Assembly (NCBI GenBank): GCA_016197365.1
Contig: JACPVS010000017.1
Span: forward strand, 62,001-126,000
DNA from: Mycolicibacterium cosmeticum
Lineage (GTDB): Bacteria; Actinomycetota; Actinomycetes; Mycobacteriales; Mycobacteriaceae
Direction of reading: 5' to 3'
DNA: 64,000 nt
Within the stretch, counting starts at the first letter, position 1. Each line of letters opens with the position of its first letter. Below, piece after piece: positions 50,558 through 58,147 of this stretch. Both the position numbers and the translations under genes were made by a program. Under the pieces are notes generated by a model, which saw only the letters and a program-made list of their open reading frames with translations, did no database searches and was not told where the DNA came from.

Positions 50558-50842
50558 GTGAGCGCACCCACGATAACCCCGGCCATCCCTGGCAACCGCC
50601 AGACAGCGACCACGGGGCGGCGGCGGCGGCGTTGGTTTCGGCGCGGCCGGCACCGCCTGTCGCGCCGGTCGCCGGCCACGGTCGTGCACCGCTGCCCCGC
50701 CTGCCGGTCCGAAGTCATCAAGACGGGGCCGGGCGCCATCAATCAGCACTTCATCACCGGCGCGGACGGGATCGAACGCTGCGGCGGCTCCGATCAGCCG
50801 TTCCGGATCGCCGAACCCCACATCAAGTGGGGGCACGAGTGA
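50558..50842 (+). CDS. Small basic zinc-finger-like protein
   Basis: The 94-residue protein (GTG start, GAAGGGAATC upstream) has a very basic N-terminal half (TGRRRRRWFRRGRHRLSRR) and then CPACRSEVIKTGPGAINQHFITGADGIERCGG, with two or three cysteines and a histidine that could bind zinc. Nucleic-acid binding is plausible. Its stop overlaps the next GTG (GTGA). Confidence 0.6.
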   Translation: MSAPTITPAIPGNRQTATTGRRRRRWFRRGRHRLSRRSPATVVHRCPACRSEVIKTGPGAINQHFITGADGIERCGGSDQPFRIAEPHIKWGHE

Positions 50843-51132
50843 CCAGGGCGCGGGTGTTCGCACTGCTCGCCTTCATCGCGATCGGCGCGGCCGGCGGATC
50901 ACTCGTCCTCGGCGAATCGGTGTGGTTCGCGTGGTCGGCCGTGCTCGGTGCGATCGCGCTCGTCATCTGGGGCCGCACGCACGACCAACCAGCTCCGCCA
51001 CCACATCCCCGTCAGCCGCCCGAGTTCGGCCGCGGATTCACCAGTTTCGACTTCTACGTCCTCGACGAGGACCCCGCAGGACTCCGACCCATCTGGCCCG
51101 TACCCACCAACCACTTTGGAGCACCCGAATGA
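50839..51132 (+). CDS. Small membrane protein
   Basis: The 97-residue protein has two spans (about residues 5-24 and 28-46, ALLAFIAIGAAGGSLVLG and WFAWSAVLGAIALVIWG) and a Pro-rich soluble tail ending in NHFGAPE. Coupled at both ends (GTGA and ATGA). Function unknown; small membrane proteins in this position of actinophages may modify entry or exclusion. Confidence 0.6.
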   Translation: MTRARVFALLAFIAIGAAGGSLVLGESVWFAWSAVLGAIALVIWGRTHDQPAPPPHPRQPPEFGRGFTSFDFYVLDEDPAGLRPIWPVPTNHFGAPE

Positions 51133-51908
51133 CCAACGAACCCGTTGCCGCCGACACCACTCCCGTTGTCCGCCACTTCCCGCTTTACCGCATCGCTGTG
51201 ACCGAAGCCCTGTCGGTGGAGGTGAGCGCTATGCCCACCGTCGCAACGCATCTGGTGATCACGCCCGGCGTGGGCGTCACTGACGACGGCTCGGTCACCT
51301 TCGCTTCCGGTGGCCTGTACCAACTGACCCACGCTCTCACTGGCCGATCTGTCGCGTCCTCGGAGAGCATCGCTCGGCTCAAGGATCTCGCGCAGCGTCT
51401 CGCCGGATTCGATTGGTCTTTCGACGAACCGCAGTACTTCGCTGCCACGACGGCCGGCAAGAAGCAGGCCGCCCTGGTTGTGCCGATCATCCGTGACTGG
51501 CAGATGTCGGACGCCTACGACGGCCCCGTGCATTTCAGCGGCGACGACGACATGACCAAGCAGGCCCGCCAGGCCGCGCCCGCGCTGACCCTGCTGCGGG
51601 AGCACATCGACTGGTACATGAAGGCATCCAAGGCCCGGCTCGACAAGGATCTGATCAACACCAACATCGATCTCTGGCACGCGGCCATCGCCACCGAGTG
51701 CGAGGGCTACGGCCTGATCTACCTGCTCGCCGTGCTCACCCGCATCGACCCCACAATCGCCAATATCGCTGCCCGTGACCTCGTCGCGGCCTGGGAGGGT
51801 GCCGAATTTGGCGAGTGGGTCTGGCAGTGGGATAGCGAGCTGGCGAACGATCGGCCGCTCACCCTGCACGGCATCCCCGCCGACGACCCGCTTGCGGACT
51901 TCCAGTGA
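51129..51908 (+). CDS. 259-residue protein of unknown function
   Basis: The ATG overlaps the previous stop. The protein is soluble, with an N-terminal beta-rich part (FPLYRIAVTEALSVEVSAMP), a middle with KKQAALVVPIIRDWQMSDAYDG and a helical C-terminal half. I recognise no family. Its size and single-copy position among tiny genes suggest a structural or regulatory early protein. Confidence 0.6.
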   Translation: MTNEPVAADTTPVVRHFPLYRIAVTEALSVEVSAMPTVATHLVITPGVGVTDDGSVTFASGGLYQLTHALTGRSVASSESIARLKDLAQRLAGFDWSFDEPQYFAATTAGKKQAALVVPIIRDWQMSDAYDGPVHFSGDDDMTKQARQAAPALTLLREHIDWYMKASKARLDKDLINTNIDLWHAAIATECEGYGLIYLLAVLTRIDPTIANIAARDLVAAWEGAEFGEWVWQWDSELANDRPLTLHGIPADDPLADFQ

Positions 51909-52291
51909 ACGCCACCGAGGACGAAACGGAACCCCTCGGGGAATCGCCGGCCATCGACATCGCGCCCAGTTACTCGGCCGTGCACGAGATCACCATGTAC
52001 CAGGCGCGCTGCACCAACTGCGGTCACATCGAGGACGACTACGGCGACTTCGCCGCGTGGACTGAATTCCAAACGTCGCTCGAAATAGTCACCGAGAACC
52101 GGGGATGGCTGGCCGTCTATAAGCCCCTTGACTCGAAGTTCGGGGAGCTGGTTCGACAACTCGACCAACTGCTGTGCCCGGAATGCCAGACCTGCGCGGT
52201 CTGCGGCAAGACGCCGTGCTACCCGCACGACGACGGCCAACACGCCGTCTGCGGGGACCACGAGGACCACGAGTTCGAGACCGTCCAATGA
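51905..52291 (+). CDS. Zinc-ribbon protein
   Basis: The 128-residue protein (GTG start, GTGA overlap) has C-x2-C at residues 36-39 (ARCTNCGH) and a cluster LCPECQTCAVCGKTPCYPHDDGQHAVCGDHEDH near the C-terminus, enough ligands for two or three zinc ions. Such proteins are common in actinophage early regions; the function is unknown. Confidence 0.65.
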   Translation: MNATEDETEPLGESPAIDIAPSYSAVHEITMYQARCTNCGHIEDDYGDFAAWTEFQTSLEIVTENRGWLAVYKPLDSKFGELVRQLDQLLCPECQTCAVCGKTPCYPHDDGQHAVCGDHEDHEFETVQ

Positions 52292-52301
52292 GGCCTTCAC
52301 G

Positions 52302-52583
52302 ATGCGCCGAGCGAACGCGGCGAACTCCGCCGTCTCGGTGACCCGACCTGCGCGATTGGGTGTCAAGGCACCATTGACACTCTACGGCCGGCGAGTCGGT
52401 GACGGCGACGTTGAGGCCCTGCCCGAACTGTTGGCGCTGTCCGCCGAGATCGATGCCGCGATCGCCAAGTCGGTCACGGGACTGCGCGCCGCCGGCTACT
52501 CGTGGGCCGACATCGCCTCCCGTTTGGGCACCACCCGGCAGGCCGCACAACAGCGGTTCGGCAGGACTTCCGACAATGCCTGA
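52302..52583 (+). CDS. Small HTH DNA-binding protein
   Basis: The 93-residue protein ends in a clear helix-turn-helix, GLRAAGYSWADIASRLGTTRQAAQQRFG, of the sigma-70 region-4/HTH-23 type. Its N-terminal half contains an ELLALSAEIDAAIAKSV helix. It could regulate early or late genes of the element. The next gene starts within its last codons. Confidence 0.72.
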   Translation: MRRANAANSAVSVTRPARLGVKAPLTLYGRRVGDGDVEALPELLALSAEIDAAIAKSVTGLRAAGYSWADIASRLGTTRQAAQQRFGRTSDNA

Positions 52584-53217
52584 CACCGCGCCGGCACCAC
52601 GGCCGGCCATCCCCGCGACGTGCGAAGCGCGGCCCACGATCGGCGGCTACGTCATCCCATGGGTGAACGTCCAACTCGCAGACGGCGGCGTCGACTTCCG
52701 GGCGCAACATGAGAGCCGATCGCAACGGTGCTGGCGCGAAGGCCTCTGCCAGGTCTGCGCTAAACCGATCACTCACCCGATCGTGCTCCTCGGCGGACCC
52801 GGTCACCTCGCCGCCTTGCAGTTCGACGAACCGCCCTTGCACCCCGAGTGTGCCGTCTACGTCTCGCACGCGTGCCCGATGGTGGCCGGCCGCCTGGACC
52901 GCTTCGCCGACCGCGACACCATCACCAACGGTCACCGTGGCGGCACTTGCCCGGACCCCGGTTGCAAATGCGGTGGGTGGGTGCCCACAGCGGGGGCGGC
53001 TGAGCCCGTACCCGGGAAACCCGCACATGACTGGTATGCGGTTTACGTCTCGGACTACGCATGCGCTGTCACCGCTGAACGGCCCAACCGCATCCACTCT
53101 GGTCTCGTCGACCCGGTTCACGTCCTGGCGGTCCGCCACGTCTCGACACCAGGCGTCGGGCGCACCTGGACCCGCACGTCCGTGCCGGTGGTGCCCAACC
53201 CAACGGTGGCGAGCTGA
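52576..53217 (+). CDS. 213-residue Cys-rich protein
   Basis: The protein has several paired cysteines: CWREGLCQVCAKPI, HPECAVYVSHACP and GTCPDPGCKCGGW. These suggest two zinc sites, followed by a beta-rich C-terminal part (HDWYAVYVSDYACAV). No catalytic motif is visible. It overlaps the genes on both sides. Confidence 0.6.
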   Translation: MPDTAPAPRPAIPATCEARPTIGGYVIPWVNVQLADGGVDFRAQHESRSQRCWREGLCQVCAKPITHPIVLLGGPGHLAALQFDEPPLHPECAVYVSHACPMVAGRLDRFADRDTITNGHRGGTCPDPGCKCGGWVPTAGAAEPVPGKPAHDWYAVYVSDYACAVTAERPNRIHSGLVDPVHVLAVRHVSTPGVGRTWTRTSVPVVPNPTVAS

Positions 53218-53576
53218 TGGCCCGGCTGATGTCGGTCAGCCTGACCGAAGACGCCGTGCTCGCCCGTGCCAAAGACGTGACGCGGCGAATGGGATGGCTC
53301 GTCCTCAAGCCCGGCGACCAGCTCACGTTGTGCCGAAAGGTTATGGGCCGCAGGCCAGGAGAACCGTTGGTGCGCATCTGCACCGTCGAGGTCGTCGATG
53401 TGCGGCGGGAACCGCTGAGTGCGATCACCGACGCCGACGTAGCCCGCGAGGGGTTCCCGGGGTTGAGCACTTGGGAGTTCGTCGATTTCTTCTGCGCCAC
53501 GCATAAAGGCTGCCGTCCTGACTCGACGGTGACCCGAATCGAGTGGCGCTACCTACAAAACGGGAAGGCGACATGA
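53217..53576 (+). CDS. ASCH-domain-like protein
   Basis: The 119-residue protein contains the ASCH-like core: KDVTRRMGWLVLKPGDQLTLCRKVMG, then VRICTVEVVDVRREPLSAITDADVAREGFPGLS. The domain belongs to the PUA-like superfamily and binds RNA or modified nucleotides; phage copies are common. Start and previous stop share one base. Confidence 0.7.
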   Translation: MARLMSVSLTEDAVLARAKDVTRRMGWLVLKPGDQLTLCRKVMGRRPGEPLVRICTVEVVDVRREPLSAITDADVAREGFPGLSTWEFVDFFCATHKGCRPDSTVTRIEWRYLQNGKAT

Positions 53577-54001
53577 CCGTCTACGTCGATGACATGCGCG
53601 TGCCAGCCACAGCCAACGAGGTCCTCGGTAGATGGTCCTGGCTCTACTGCGACGGGTGCGACGACGACGAGCTGCACGCCTTCGCTCAGCGGCTCGGAGT
53701 ACCCCGCAGTTGGTTCAAGGAAGGCGGCAAAGTCAGCTCGCACTACGACGTGACTGATCCGCTGAGAGACAACGCAATTCAACTGGGCGCCGTCCAGGTC
53801 GGAGTGTTCAGCACCGAGGCAATCGTCATCCTCGCGGACAAACTCGCCGCCCGGGGCGAAGTGCTTAGCCCGCGCGAAGCCCACCGCCTCGGCCTGTGTA
53901 TCGACTGCAAAGCCGATCGGCACTCCGCCGGCCGCACACGGTGCAACGCCTGCCACACGGACTACACCAACCCGCCACGGCCACCAGCTGGCCGGCCATG
54001 A
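53573..54001 (+). CDS. DUF4031 protein with C-terminal zinc ribbon
   Basis: The 142-residue protein starts MTVYVDDMRVPATANEVLGRWSWL and continues ELHAFAQRLGVPRSWFKEG, the standard DUF4031 pattern (about residues 1-85). A linker leads to a C-terminal LCIDCKADRHSAGRTRCNACHTDY zinc ribbon. DUF4031 proteins are small phage and bacterial proteins of unknown function. Fusion to a zinc ribbon is a variation worth noting. ATGA overlap at the 5' end. Confidence 0.75.
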   Translation: MTVYVDDMRVPATANEVLGRWSWLYCDGCDDDELHAFAQRLGVPRSWFKEGGKVSSHYDVTDPLRDNAIQLGAVQVGVFSTEAIVILADKLAARGEVLSPREAHRLGLCIDCKADRHSAGRTRCNACHTDYTNPPRPPAGRP

Positions 54002-54237
54002 GCGGCGCGGGCCGGCTGCCCCGTCTCGAAGACTGCGACTGCTACACCGAACCCACGCGGGACGGGCTCAAGTTCGTCGGCCGGGTCCGCCAATTCTCCA
54101 ATCTGCGCACCGGTCCCAAGGCCCTGGCCCTGGACGCCATCGACGAAATCGTCTCCCTCACCCGCGACCACATCACCCGGCTCGCAGCCGAACACGAACG
54201 CCTCAGCGACGGCTCATGGCCGGCCGCCAGCGGATAG
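53998..54237 (+). CDS. 79-residue protein of unknown function
   Basis: The product (LPRLEDCDCYTEPTRDGLKFVGRVRQFSNLRT, then a long helix DAIDEIVSLTRDHITRLAAEHERLS) has one CDC and a probable coiled-coil. ATGA overlap with the DUF4031 gene. No family recognised. Confidence 0.55.
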   Translation: MSGAGRLPRLEDCDCYTEPTRDGLKFVGRVRQFSNLRTGPKALALDAIDEIVSLTRDHITRLAAEHERLSDGSWPAASG

Positions 54238-54253
54238 GAAAGGGGCTACACAG

Positions 54254-54535
54254 ATGGCACCACCGTATGTCTCACCTGCGTTGAAACGACTGGCGTTCGT
54301 CCTCTTCAACGAAGGCGGCGTCGGCGGCAAGCTCGAAAGCGAACGCGCGAAACGTCTCGCTGTCTGCTCGTTCATCGCGTGGCGCACGGTCGAGTCCACC
54401 AACGAGCTTTCTGCCGCCGACTGGGCCGGGATCGTCAAGACGCTGGAGTACTGGAAAGAGTGCGGAGAGATCGAATTCCGCTGCCGCCAGGTCGCCACCA
54501 ACCAATCACTGCTAGCGGAGGTCACAGCGTCGTGA
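54254..54535 (+). CDS. 93-residue protein of unknown function
   Basis: The protein is mostly helical (PALKRLAFVLFNEGGVGGKLESERAKRLAVCSFIAWRTVESTNELS). GGAAAGGGG precedes the ATG by about 8 bases. The stop overlaps the GTG of the replication-type gene. It may be a partner of that protein. Confidence 0.55.
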   Translation: MAPPYVSPALKRLAFVLFNEGGVGGKLESERAKRLAVCSFIAWRTVESTNELSAADWAGIVKTLEYWKECGEIEFRCRQVATNQSLLAEVTAS

Positions 54536-55422
54536 GCCGAACACACGCCACACACGGACGCATGGGCTCAGGCCAACGCCGCGCGTGGGTGCGCATGGTG
54601 CTCGGTTGGTCCCGGCAAGAGCTGTCCGCTGCCCAAAAGAACGTCCTGCTGACCCTGGAGACCTACGCGAACTACGACGACGGCACCAACGCACACCCGG
54701 GCGAAAAGAAGCTGGCTGAGAGCACAGGAGGCCTCACCGAGCGGGCCGTTCGCGAGGCGTTGAAGCGGGGCCGGGAATTGGGCCTCATCGTGCGCACCGC
54801 CGACGAGAATCCGAAGGCTCACCTGGCGGCCGTCTACCGGCTCTCGATGCCCAGCGAATCAGGCTTCACCACCGGAACGGCTGTGCCTGTGAACAACTCC
54901 ACCACCGGAACGGCTGTGCCTGTGGATAACCCCACCGCCGGAATCCCCGTTCCGGTGGAAACGCCCACCACCGGAACCGCCACGCACCACCACCGGAACG
55001 GCCACGTCGCCACCACCGGAACAGCCGTTCCTCCCACCCTCCCTGCACCCTCCCTGCACCAACCTGTTGAGAGTGACAGGGGTACGTCACCAGGGCAGCT
55101 GCTCGCGATCTCACACACCGATCGGATTCCCTCGGAATTCTGCGACCTCCACCCGCACGGCTATCGAGGCAAGTGCGGCGATTGCGGCAACGCACGGACC
55201 TTCAAGCGCGCGTGGCTCGCGCAGAAGGCCGCCGAAGACGTGGCGATCGCCAACGCCGAGGACTACGGGCGGGCTCAACGGCGCAAGCTCATCGAGGCGT
55301 GCCAGGCCGCTGGTGGCCCATGTGACGACTTCGGGCGCGTCGACTACATCGACGACGACGGCGTACACCGCGTCAGGCCGTGTGACCATCCGAACGTCTC
55401 GGGGGTCGAACATGCCAGCTGA
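54532..55422 (+). CDS. Replication-initiator-like HTH protein with repeat linker
   Basis: The 296-residue protein begins with a winged helix of the HTH_36 type (WSRQELSAAQKNVLLTLETYANYDDGTNAHPGEKKLAESTGGLTERAVREALKRGRELGLI, about residues 25-90), as in phage replication and DnaD-like proteins. A linker of 11-residue repeats (TTGTAVPV plus three residues, about 113-167) follows. The C-terminal part has EFCDLHPHGYRGKCGDCGNARTFKRAW, a possible zinc finger, and an acidic end. It may load or start replication of the element. Confidence 0.68.
   Translation: MSRTHATHGRMGSGQRRAWVRMVLGWSRQELSAAQKNVLLTLETYANYDDGTNAHPGEKKLAESTGGLTERAVREALKRGRELGLIVRTADENPKAHLAAVYRLSMPSESGFTTGTAVPVNNSTTGTAVPVDNPTAGIPVPVETPTTGTATHHHRNGHVATTGTAVPPTLPAPSLHQPVESDRGTSPGQLLAISHTDRIPSEFCDLHPHGYRGKCGDCGNARTFKRAWLAQKAAEDVAIANAEDYGRAQRRKLIEACQAAGGPCDDFGRVDYIDDDGVHRVRPCDHPNVSGVEHAS
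54868..55031 (+). repeat. 33-bp in-frame tandem repeats
   Basis: Three full 33-bp units (54868, 54901, 54934) and several degenerate ones start with ACCACCGGAACGGC and encode TTGTAVPV-type 11-mers. The first two units differ at only a few positions. They form the linker of the replication-type protein; unit number could vary between relatives. Confidence 0.85.
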
Positions 55423-55627
55423 CGACGACACCCGCGATCGCCGGCAGTTCATCCGAGGTCCACGCCGAGAGCGCACATCAGGACCGAACTACGACGCATA
55501 CGCCAGCACCGGCGCACTCCGCCGGCACTGCCCGAACTGCAACGCCGAACCATTCACCTACTGCCGTCGCGATGGACAGCTCTGCAAAACGCCTTGCACG
55601 CAACGACTCTCGGAGAAGCCAGCATGA
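55412..55627 (+). CDS. 71-residue zinc-finger protein
   Basis: The N-terminal half is charged and the C-terminal half reads HCPNCNAEPFTYCRRDGQLCKTPCTQRL, a four- to six-cysteine zinc motif seen in many actinophage proteins. The ATG lies inside the preceding gene (10-base overlap) and the stop overlaps the next ATG. Confidence 0.65.
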   Translation: MPADDDTRDRRQFIRGPRRERTSGPNYDAYASTGALRRHCPNCNAEPFTYCRRDGQLCKTPCTQRLSEKPA

Positions 55628-56502
55628 CCACCGAATGCCGCAACACCGCCTGCAAACGCCCCTCCCAGCGCTACCTGTGCGACGACTGCGCCACGGTCCT
55701 GTCCAACATGCTCGACCAGGTGCCCGGCCTCCTCGGCGAACTGGACGCCCGCATTCAGAAGCTCGATCGAGTACCGCACGGCACCATCGGCCGCACACGC
55801 GGCGCCGCCGACCTCAACGTCATGGACTTCGACGCCGCAGAGACCGCCAGGGACGCCCGCAAGACGCTACGACGGTGGGTTGAGACCGTCACCAACCGGC
55901 ATTCAGGCCGCATCCCGCCCGGCCTCGACACCTGCGCAACCCGCGACTTCGCGCGGTGGCTGCAAGTCAACATCGACGCCATCGCCCACCTCGACTGCGC
56001 CGGTGACATCTTCGCCGACATCAACAACCTCGTCGGATCGGGCCACAGGGGCGGCAAGCTCGTCAAGGCCATCGACCGCAGAGAGCGGCACTTCGCCGGC
56101 CCGTGCCCCACCATCTGCGATTACGACAAGACCGGTAGGCCAATCGAATGCGGCCACATCCTGCACGCCGAGATCGGTGACCGAACCGTCGACTGCCCGA
56201 AGTGCAAGCAAGAGATCGACGTAGAGAAGAACCGCAGCAAGGCCCTCGCCAGCCGCGACCTCATGACCGTGCCCACACTGGTCGAAGCGCTCTACAACGC
56301 AGGCGAACCGGCCGAAGCCGAGAAGATCGAACGCTGGATCACCTCGCAGCGACTCAGGCCGCGCGGCTACCTACATCAAGGCGTGTTCGTCAAAAAGCAA
56401 GTACGCAAAGAAGACCCGGCCGTCTACAGCTTTGAACGCGCCCGCAAGCTCGTCCGCCGCGACCAACAACTCATCCGCCGACAGAAAGTAACCACCCAAT
56501 GA
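55624..56502 (+). CDS. 292-residue DNA-binding protein with zinc ribbon and HTH
   Basis: An N-terminal CRNTACKRPSQRYLCDDC zinc site is followed by a helical domain (about residues 25-150). A second zinc ribbon, CGHILHAEIGDRTVDCPKCKQEID, lies near 175-200 and a C-terminal HTH-like segment (MTVPTLVEALYNAGEPAEAEKIERWITSQRLRPRGYLHQG) near 220-260. The order suits an actinophage DNA-binding regulator or replication helper. Coupled at both ends. Confidence 0.65.
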   Translation: MTTECRNTACKRPSQRYLCDDCATVLSNMLDQVPGLLGELDARIQKLDRVPHGTIGRTRGAADLNVMDFDAAETARDARKTLRRWVETVTNRHSGRIPPGLDTCATRDFARWLQVNIDAIAHLDCAGDIFADINNLVGSGHRGGKLVKAIDRRERHFAGPCPTICDYDKTGRPIECGHILHAEIGDRTVDCPKCKQEIDVEKNRSKALASRDLMTVPTLVEALYNAGEPAEAEKIERWITSQRLRPRGYLHQGVFVKKQVRKEDPAVYSFERARKLVRRDQQLIRRQKVTTQ

Positions 56503-56639
56503 GCAAAGTCGTTTGGAAGAACCTGCACCTACGGTGCCTCGGCCGCGTGAATCCAGGCTGGGGTGTCATGCGGAACACGCGGGCGATTTACGTCTGCGCG
56601 TTCGGACGAGGCGTCGCGATCCGGTGGTGCGAGCGGTGA
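56499..56639 (+). CDS. 46-residue basic protein
   Basis: The frame MSKVVWKNLHLRCLGRVNPG and onward uses ATG with an ATGA overlap and ends with TGA overlapped by the next GTG (GTGA). The product is basic and contains three cysteines. The double coupling supports translation; function unknown. Confidence 0.55.
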   Translation: MSKVVWKNLHLRCLGRVNPGWGVMRNTRAIYVCAFGRGVAIRWCER

Positions 56640-56773
56640 ACGCACCGGCACACCCCATGACTAGCCGATGCCCGTTCTGCGGTGCCTACTCACTCACCTA
56701 CGACTGGCGACTGAACGCGTTCATCTGCCACGTCTACAACGCCACCACCTACGCAGAGGCAATGCCGAGATGA
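56636..56773 (+). CDS. 45-residue zinc-finger-like protein
   Basis: GTG 56636 begins VNAPAHPMTSRCPFCGAYSL and runs to AEAMPR. It has CPFC and a later C-H pair that could hold one zinc. GTGA overlap with the preceding small gene. Confidence 0.5.
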   Translation: MNAPAHPMTSRCPFCGAYSLTYDWRLNAFICHVYNATTYAEAMPR

Positions 56774-56796
56774 ACCTAAGGCGAAAGGAAACCCCT

Positions 56797-57266
56797 ATGA
56801 GTACCAACGACATCCTCGATCGAGCCAAAGCGGCACTGGCGGGCGTGACACCAGGCCCGTGGACACACCACACCGCACCGAGTGCAGACAGCGATGAGAC
56901 GCCGGCACAGTACTGCGCCAACACCCTCGCCGGCAACGGAGATCCCGTGCACGTCCTCACCGCAACGAGCCCAGATCCGAAGCGCCATCAACGCCGACTT
57001 CATCGCCCAGGCGCGCGAGCTGGTGCCCGAGCTGATCGCCGAGGTGGAGAAACTACGGGGGGGCAGCGAAGACGCTCGGCAAGATCATCGAAGACACCCT
57101 TACCGACGTCAAGAACGCCACCGACTCTCAAGACTTGATCGGCGAAGACGGCGACGGCGACTGGATGGCCGTGTTCGAACGCCTGGCTGAGCTGCGGCCA
57201 GCACGTGACGCCGCGCGCGCCGAGGTGGACCGACTCAAAGCGCAGGTCGAGGCGCTGAGCGTATGA
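56797..57266 (+). pseudogene. Ea22-like phage protein broken by two frameshifts
   Basis: Frame 1 reads MSTNDILDRAKAALAGVTPGPWT and on to HVLTATSPDP. Frame 2 then reads INADFIAQARELVPELIAEVEKLRG, and frame 3 TLGKIIEDTLTDVKNATDSQDL to DRLKAQVEALSV. Joined, these make one protein of about 155 residues of the common phage type with a DILxRAxxALxGxTPGPW start. Each switch needs one base removed: near 56977-56985 and in the seven-G run at 57057-57063. The third frame still ends in an ATGA overlap with the next gene, so the full gene was recently intact, or frameshifting or sequence error is involved. Confidence 0.7.
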
Positions 57267-57481
57267 CCACTCCGACGCTACCGGCAGTCGGCACACTGTT
57301 CGCCAGCGAGCACATCGACACCCGGCCGTGCCCGACCTGCGCCGAACCGATCACAGACACCAATCGCGGCCAAGTTCACTGGGAAGCTCTGCCCAACGGC
57401 GCGAAAACCGCCTACGGCGAGTGCGGCACCGGCGACCAGGGCGCCCTATTCGGGTCGCTCAGATCGACTGTCCTGCAATAG
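57263..57481 (+). CDS. 72-residue protein with one CPTC motif
   Basis: MTTPTLPAVGTLFASEHIDT is followed by RPCPTCAEPITDTNRGQVHWEALPNG and ends STVLQ. A CPTC and later Cys could make a zinc site. The ATG overlaps the stop of the frame-3 part of the broken gene before it. Confidence 0.55.
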   Translation: MTTPTLPAVGTLFASEHIDTRPCPTCAEPITDTNRGQVHWEALPNGAKTAYGECGTGDQGALFGSLRSTVLQ

Positions 57482-57496
57482 AAAGAGAGTTGAATC

Positions 57497-57592
57497 ATGA
57501 GCACGACACCGCAGTGTGCATACATCGCAGGTCACAAACCAGGCTACGACGACGAATGCGCCTGGTGCTACCGGGCTATGCAGACCAACTGA
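57497..57592 (+). CDS. 31-residue micro-protein
   Basis: AGAGAG lies a few bases before the ATG. The product begins MSTTPQCAYIAGHKPGYDDE and ends CAWCYRAMQTN, with three cysteines and one histidine that could bind zinc. The TGA overlaps the next ATG (TGATG). Short but in register with coupled genes. Confidence 0.5.
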   Translation: MSTTPQCAYIAGHKPGYDDECAWCYRAMQTN

Positions 57593-57822
57593 TGAGCACC
57601 AGCGCCGAGGACCCCGCACTGAACGCCGGCCTCGACCTCCTCAAACGGTTGGAGCGTGACGGGCACCTCATCAAGCACCCGCCCGGTTGGCAACCGCCAC
57701 CGATCACGATCGACGACTTTGCGACCGACGATGCACTAACGCACGAGTTCGTGACCGATGACGGGATGCGCTGCATTCATTGCAACGGCTACCCGTTTGA
57801 CCTGCTGCATTGGACCATCTGA
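57592..57822 (+). CDS. 76-residue protein, last gene of the early operon
   Basis: The product (MSTSAEDPALNAGLDLLKRLERDGHLIKHPPGW) ends FVTDDGMRCIHCNGYPFDLLHWTI, with a CIHC pair. It is coupled to the micro-protein by TGATG. After it comes 360 bases without a gene. Confidence 0.55.
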   Translation: MSTSAEDPALNAGLDLLKRLERDGHLIKHPPGWQPPPITIDDFATDDALTHEFVTDDGMRCIHCNGYPFDLLHWTI

Positions 57823-57891
57823 TGGACCGATACCTCTGAATGAATACTCAATCATGTTGCACTGCAACTTATTTGGTGGTTATCCTGATTA

Positions 57892-58001
57892 TGTCAGCGC
57901 GGGTCGGAGGGTAACGCACAGCTTCGCTCGCCCCAGGGATCGGGCCAGACCGGATACAAACTCCCCAGCCAGAGACAGGTGGATGGCAACCCGCGCTGAC
58001 A
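57892..58001. repeat. Perfect 13-bp inverted repeat with structured loop
   Basis: TGTCAGCGCGGGT (57892-57904) and ACCCGCGCTGACA (57989-58001) are exact complements. The 84-base loop contains smaller stems such as AGC-TTC-GCT near 57920. As RNA it would close a domain of about 110 nt; as DNA it could be a binding site for terminase. A chance 13-bp match over this distance is unlikely. Confidence 0.75.
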
Positions 58002-58115
58002 ACGCACTGCGGCCGGGCCTGGGCTAACTGCCGAATTCGCCGCACAACACGCCGCATCTACCCCGGTTTGCGTTTTGGGGACGCTGACCAGCTAGTATCC
58101 TCTTTCGAGTCGGTA

Positions 58116-58147
58116 CCCCCATGTCTGGACCTCTTCGGACCTGGGGG
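58116..58147 (+). promoter_or_regulatory. Leader hairpin before the HNH gene
   Basis: CCCCCA (58116-58121) pairs with TGGGGG (58142-58147), extended by GTC/GAC inside after one mismatch. TTTCC follows. It lies 35 bases before the HNH start and could be an attenuator or terminator for upstream transcription. Confidence 0.45.

Noticed and set aside
52288..52341. ATG overlapping the stop of the 128-residue zinc-ribbon gene
   Set aside because: The frame closes after 17 codons; the HTH gene starts at 52302 in another frame.
54868..55031. Possible CRISPR array
   Set aside because: The 33-bp units are contiguous, in frame and without spacers; they are a coding minisatellite.
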